10,000 nt of DNA from Anaerolinea sp. (GTDB taxonomy: Bacteria > Chloroflexota > Anaerolineae > Anaerolineales > Anaerolineaceae). This document shows, one piece after another, positions 8,401 to 10,000 of this stretch (positions within the stretch are counted from its first letter, which is position 1; the number at the start of each line of letters is the position of its first letter). The stretch lies in assembly GCA_020216845.1 (NCBI GenBank), contig JAIWNK010000021.1:1-10000 (forward strand). Reading direction: 5' to 3'. Position numbers and translations under genes: made by a program. Under the pieces are notes generated by a model. The model saw nothing but the letters and a program-made list of their open reading frames with translations, ran no database searches and was not told the origin of the DNA.

Positions 8401-9493
8401 CTCGGCTAAACACATAGTCGGTATATAACATCCGATACCGCTGTATCGAATAGCCAGTAATAATCGGAAAGACAAACAACGGGAAAATAATGTAAGGAGT
8501 GAATGCAATCTGCGTCTGGAGAACCGGTGTAATGAACAGCCAGCTTGCCGGTGGAATGAAAGACAACCCAGCGCCCACAAGCACCAACCGAATTTGCTCT
8601 CGCTCCATCGGCGAAGTTGAGTGTGAATATCGAGTTAACAGGCGCACAAACGCCAGTATCGCACATAGCCCAGCAAAGAAATACACCATCCGCCACGGCC
8701 AAACGTAGTCAGCGGGGCGATCCATGTTGTACATCGTCGCCCATGCAACCGCCGATAGCAGCACACCCACGCCATACCAAACCATGTGCAAAGTGGGTTT
8801 GCGACGATAGAGCGCAATCTCGCTAGGAAAATATAGAGCAAGGTTCAGCAAACCAGCGCCACAATTTGCCATCCCAAGCACCCAAAGCCAGGAAAAAACA
8901 TGTGTCGTACTCAAATCAAACACCCCCATTGTTGCCAACGACACCGAGATGGCAAACATCACAAAATTGCGCGCCGCCGGTTCTGAACGCCGGGTTGCCA
9001 CCATCCAGACAGCAGAGCCCAAATAAATTACCCCCACCAAATAGGGGATAATAAAATACGCCCAAAAGTCCGCCGCCGGAAAACGAATCAATGAAACCGT
9101 ATAAATTCGTTGCTCACCCTCTGGAGACTGAACCGTTAAATCCACCAGGTCCCCAACCTGATATGACTTTAGCACCTTCCGAATTTCCGCCGCATTGCGC
9201 ACCACTTTTCCATCAATCGCCTGCAGCTGATTGCCAAAATTCACATTCATGCGCAACATTTGCCACGGAGAAGGCCGCAAGGTTGAATTGTTCCCGTTGA
9301 ACACCATACTCTGCTCAACAAAACCGCCAATAAATGGTTGGGCGACCCAGTCCGCTGCCAAAATTGGTGCAACCAAAGCCATAATTAACGCTGGAATCAA
9401 ATACAGCGCAGCAATCATTTGGAAGACACGCTCTCGAAGAGGTTGCTTAACAAACGAAAAAGTTTGGTCAGGTATTCTTTTTTCTTGAGTCAT
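5468..9493 (-). CDS. Membrane sensor histidine kinase: PDZ-like, multi-TM, four GAF, HisKA, HATPase
   Basis: This is a 1341-residue hybrid sensor kinase. A hydrophobic helix (24-47) is followed by a PDZ-like segment (about 80-137, around LQAIDGKVVRNAAEI and YQVGDLVDLTV). About nine more membrane helices follow, roughly 143-165, 175-192, 200-222, 236-255, 266-286, 299-323, 331-351, 364-391 and 399-416. Four GAF-like domains lie at about 455-590, 620-760, 790-930 and 963-1095, joined by helical signalling linkers such as IEETERRARQLSTLNDV (764-780). The kinase core has HisKA with phosphoacceptor H1116 in FVAHELKNP, the N box with N1235 (NLVSNAYKYT), G1 as DTGIG (1272-1276), the F box FQRFF (1286-1290) and G2 as GTGLGL (1302-1307). 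All catalytic motifs are intact. An even number of helices would place the PDZ-like domain outside and the GAF/kinase part in the cytoplasm. There is no receiver domain, and no response regulator in the window. ATG 9493 is preferred over a TTG at 9559 because of its ribosome binding site. The input signal is unknown. Confidence 0.93.
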   Translation of the reverse strand: MTQEKRIPDQTFSFVKQPLRERVFQMIAALYLIPALIMALVAPILAADWVAQPFIGGFVEQSMVFNGNNSTLRPSPWQMLRMNVNFGNQLQAIDGKVVRNAAEIRKVLKSYQVGDLVDLTVQSPEGEQRIYTVSLIRFPAADFWAYFIIPYLVGVIYLGSAVWMVATRRSEPAARNFVMFAISVSLATMGVFDLSTTHVFSWLWVLGMANCGAGLLNLALYFPSEIALYRRKPTLHMVWYGVGVLLSAVAWATMYNMDRPADYVWPWRMVYFFAGLCAILAFVRLLTRYSHSTSPMEREQIRLVLVGAGLSFIPPASWLFITPVLQTQIAFTPYIIFPLFVFPIITGYSIQRYRMLYTDYVFSRVFLYGLMGVLVAVGYALLSTGLSLVLMPVVGSNSPMVAGVTFFLLALTLMPLRNWLSSLVDRIFFRNNKAYEERLTAFTGALTEVVDLKGIIALLRKTIDDTLQPNQIHVFLFDPLSDQYLATEDSQGKPTSDLRFPVNSALAQVLNTRSHGALFISSFGEIPRSLQSDQARLKILGTQLFVHLPGRQRLAGWIALGQRLSGEPYTSQDVSFVETLADQAALAIERAQVVANMERRVREMNVLTRVAQGVNITIGLDDIFELTYAQASQLIETDDVRLMLVDAISGNLRQVFVIEQDERIWEEENKLVPEGKALEYEVIRSRRILITDDYAREFQRRGMEVPQTKVYAWMGVPLNAGAGTIGALSLSTRNSAVVYTREQAELIQAIADQVAGAIVKARLIEETERRARQLSTLNDVTRQLTSTVDLELLLQTILQSAVSILNCEAGSLLLVDPQTDELVFRVVDSPVANDLVGKRLPPGSGVVGRAVRSMMPVIVNDVASSPDWFSKTDRQTGFVTRALLVVPLVVKERVIGVIEVINRKDGVPFTAEDENLLMAFAAQAAIAIENARLFTMTDQALAERVEELSVMQRIDRELNTTLDASRAMRITLEWAMRQSHAAAGLVGIVYDDGLQIIASQGYGEELAAYQEALLPYAPYELQEVIRTGQPVQRAVAEQALLKGATVQVLLPLRREGVTNGLILLEAREGGMLAQEVVDFLTRLCDHASIAIANAQLYAAVQAASVAKSEFVSFVAHELKNPMTSIKGYTDFLAKGAVGPINEMQANFLAIIRSNIDRMNTLISDLNDLSKIEAGRLKMDFKDHVLADIVDEVIRSTKRQIDEKEQTLEIKLPEDLPKIWADRVRVVQILVNLVSNAYKYTDRGGTIYVCAERCENIWDANGPRQVVHIWVQDTGIGISPEDQKKIFQRFFRSDDQKAREAPGTGLGLNITRSLVEMQGGKIWFESEFRKGTTFHFTVPIAE

Positions 9494-9496
9494 TGT

Positions 9497-9503
9497 CCTC
9501 TCC
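9497..9503 (-). promoter_or_regulatory. Ribosome binding site that fixes the histidine kinase start
   Basis: The minus strand reads GGAGAGG just before the ATG at 9493, with the GGAG core 6 bases from the start codon. The only longer in-frame option is a TTG at 9559. It adds 22 polar residues and has no comparable purine-rich site upstream, so 9493 is the likelier start. Confidence 0.7.
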
Positions 9504-9565
9504 AAAAAGGTACAAAGTCTGAGCGCCTGTCTTTTTAAAGTGATCTGCCTGTAATTCAATCATGC

Positions 9566-9617
9566 TGAATGGTCGTAGAATACGTCCCATCAATTTGGCG
9601 TACACCTCATCCATTCA
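9566..9617 (-). repeat. Nested inverted repeat in the histidine kinase leader
   Basis: On the minus strand, TGAATGG (9617-9611) and CCATTCA (9572-9566) form a perfect 7-bp outer stem. Inside it, GTACG (9603-9599) pairs with CGTAT (9584-9580), including one G-T pair. The two stems are separated by a symmetric 7/7-base internal loop, and the terminal loop is 14 bases. No T-run follows on the minus strand, so it does not look like a Rho-independent terminator. It could be leader RNA structure or an operator, or chance. Confidence 0.3.
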
Positions 9618-9630
9618 AAAACATGTAAAT

Positions 9631-9636
9631 ATTATA
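9631..9636 (-). promoter_or_regulatory. Probable -10 box of the kinase-FIST operon
   Basis: The minus strand carries a perfect TATAAT hexamer between the stop of the upstream CPBP-type gene (9688) and the kinase start (9493). No good -35 (TTGACA-like) hexamer is seen at 16-18 bases. The nearest TTG-containing match, TTGAGG, is only 9 bases upstream. Transcription would start near 9624 and give a leader of about 130 nt. The call rests on the -10 alone. Confidence 0.5.
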
Positions 9637-9687
9637 CCCTGTTTGCCTCAAATTAAGCGTTCACAAGCGACCTTATTTTTGCGAGCG

Positions 9688-10000
9688 CTACGCTTGCGAT
9701 GGTTTCAATCCCCCCAACCAATAAGCGCCAAGCAAATATACCCCCATCGAGAGCAACAAACCAATGGTTGCCGCCAGCGGGTCAAATTGCTGAATTGAAA
9801 AAATAGCAGGGGATGTCAGCGAAGAGCCCTGAAACGTCACAACCACACCGGCATACAAATTATTGGCCCAGTGCAACCCCAATGCCAATTCCAAGCTCTG
9901 TGAACGCAAAGTAATCCACCCTAACATCAGCCCCATCAACACATAAGTCGGCAGCATTAATGCCATTCCATACATCCCGACCTCTGGATTTGTCCCATGC
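9688..10000 (-). CDS. CPBP-type intramembrane protease homologue, C-terminal fragment (runs off window edge)
   Basis: The reading frame stays open from the TAG at 9688 to the window end, giving about 104 residues of C-terminus; the ATG at 9975 is internal rather than the start. Reading in from the edge, HGTNPEVG resembles CPBP motif 2 (histidine in a membrane helix, often followed by NP). After a hydrophobic helix, GLHWANN matches motif 3 (HxxxN). Two further hydrophobic stretches follow, and the protein ends in a short basic tail. The glutamate motif 1 would lie beyond the window, so catalytic competence cannot be judged. It lies upstream of the kinase in the same direction, separated by a 194-base gap with its own -10 box, so it is probably a separate transcription unit. 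It is much shorter in its C-terminal tail than the CPBP protein at 3307-4296, so the two are not recent duplicates as far as can be seen. Confidence 0.7.
   Translation of the reverse strand, partial: HGTNPEVGMYGMALMLPTYVLMGLMLGWITLRSQSLELALGLHWANNLYAGVVVTFQGSSLTSPAIFSIQQFDPLAATIGLLLSMGVYLLGAYWLGGLKPSQA

Noticed and set aside
9494..9559. Longer histidine kinase start at a TTG (9559)
   Set aside because: The added 22 residues have no ribosome binding site upstream and no domain content. ATG 9493 has GGAGAGG at proper spacing.
9681..9697. Hairpin GCGAGCG-CTA-CGCTTGC at the end of the CPBP-type fragment, as a terminator
   Set aside because: On the minus strand it has an A-C mismatch and is followed by A-rich rather than T-rich sequence, and it includes the stop codon itself. 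On the plus strand no T-run follows. It does not meet intrinsic terminator criteria.

Overview
The window comes from a bacterial chromosome of moderate GC content. The best guess is a member of the Chloroflexota, possibly Anaerolineae. The grounds are indirect: a duplicated-domain ThyX, a very large multi-GAF histidine kinase with a many-pass membrane sensor, a FIST protein and CPBP membrane proteases. No rRNA, tRNA, mobile element or CRISPR array was found. Nearly all of the sequence is coding.

Positions 5-4296 hold a plus-strand run of four closely packed genes: truB (tRNA pseudouridine-55 synthase), ribF (riboflavin kinase/FAD synthetase), a 483-residue tandem-domain ThyX-type flavin-dependent thymidylate synthase, and a CPBP-family intramembrane metalloprotease homologue. 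Gaps are 15 bases, an 11-base overlap, and 13 bases, so this looks like one transcript. RibF makes the FAD that ThyX-type enzymes need, so the ribF-thyX overlap makes metabolic sense.

Positions 4293-9493 hold a minus-strand pair: a 1341-residue membrane sensor histidine kinase (N-terminal membrane helix, PDZ-like domain, about nine more membrane helices, four GAF-like domains, HisKA, HATPase) followed 23 bases downstream by a FIST-domain protein. The pair converges on the plus-strand operon with overlapping stop codons at 4293-4296. A perfect TATAAT box lies at 9631-9636 on the minus strand, and the predicted leader of about 130 nt begins with a possible nested hairpin.

Positions 9688-10000 hold the C-terminal part of a second CPBP-type protease homologue on the minus strand, cut by the window edge.

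The observation most worth following up is the ThyX homologue. Its two halves each keep a different, complementary part of the ThyX active-site signature. This suggests a fused pseudo-heterodimer in which one composite active site survives per pair of domains.
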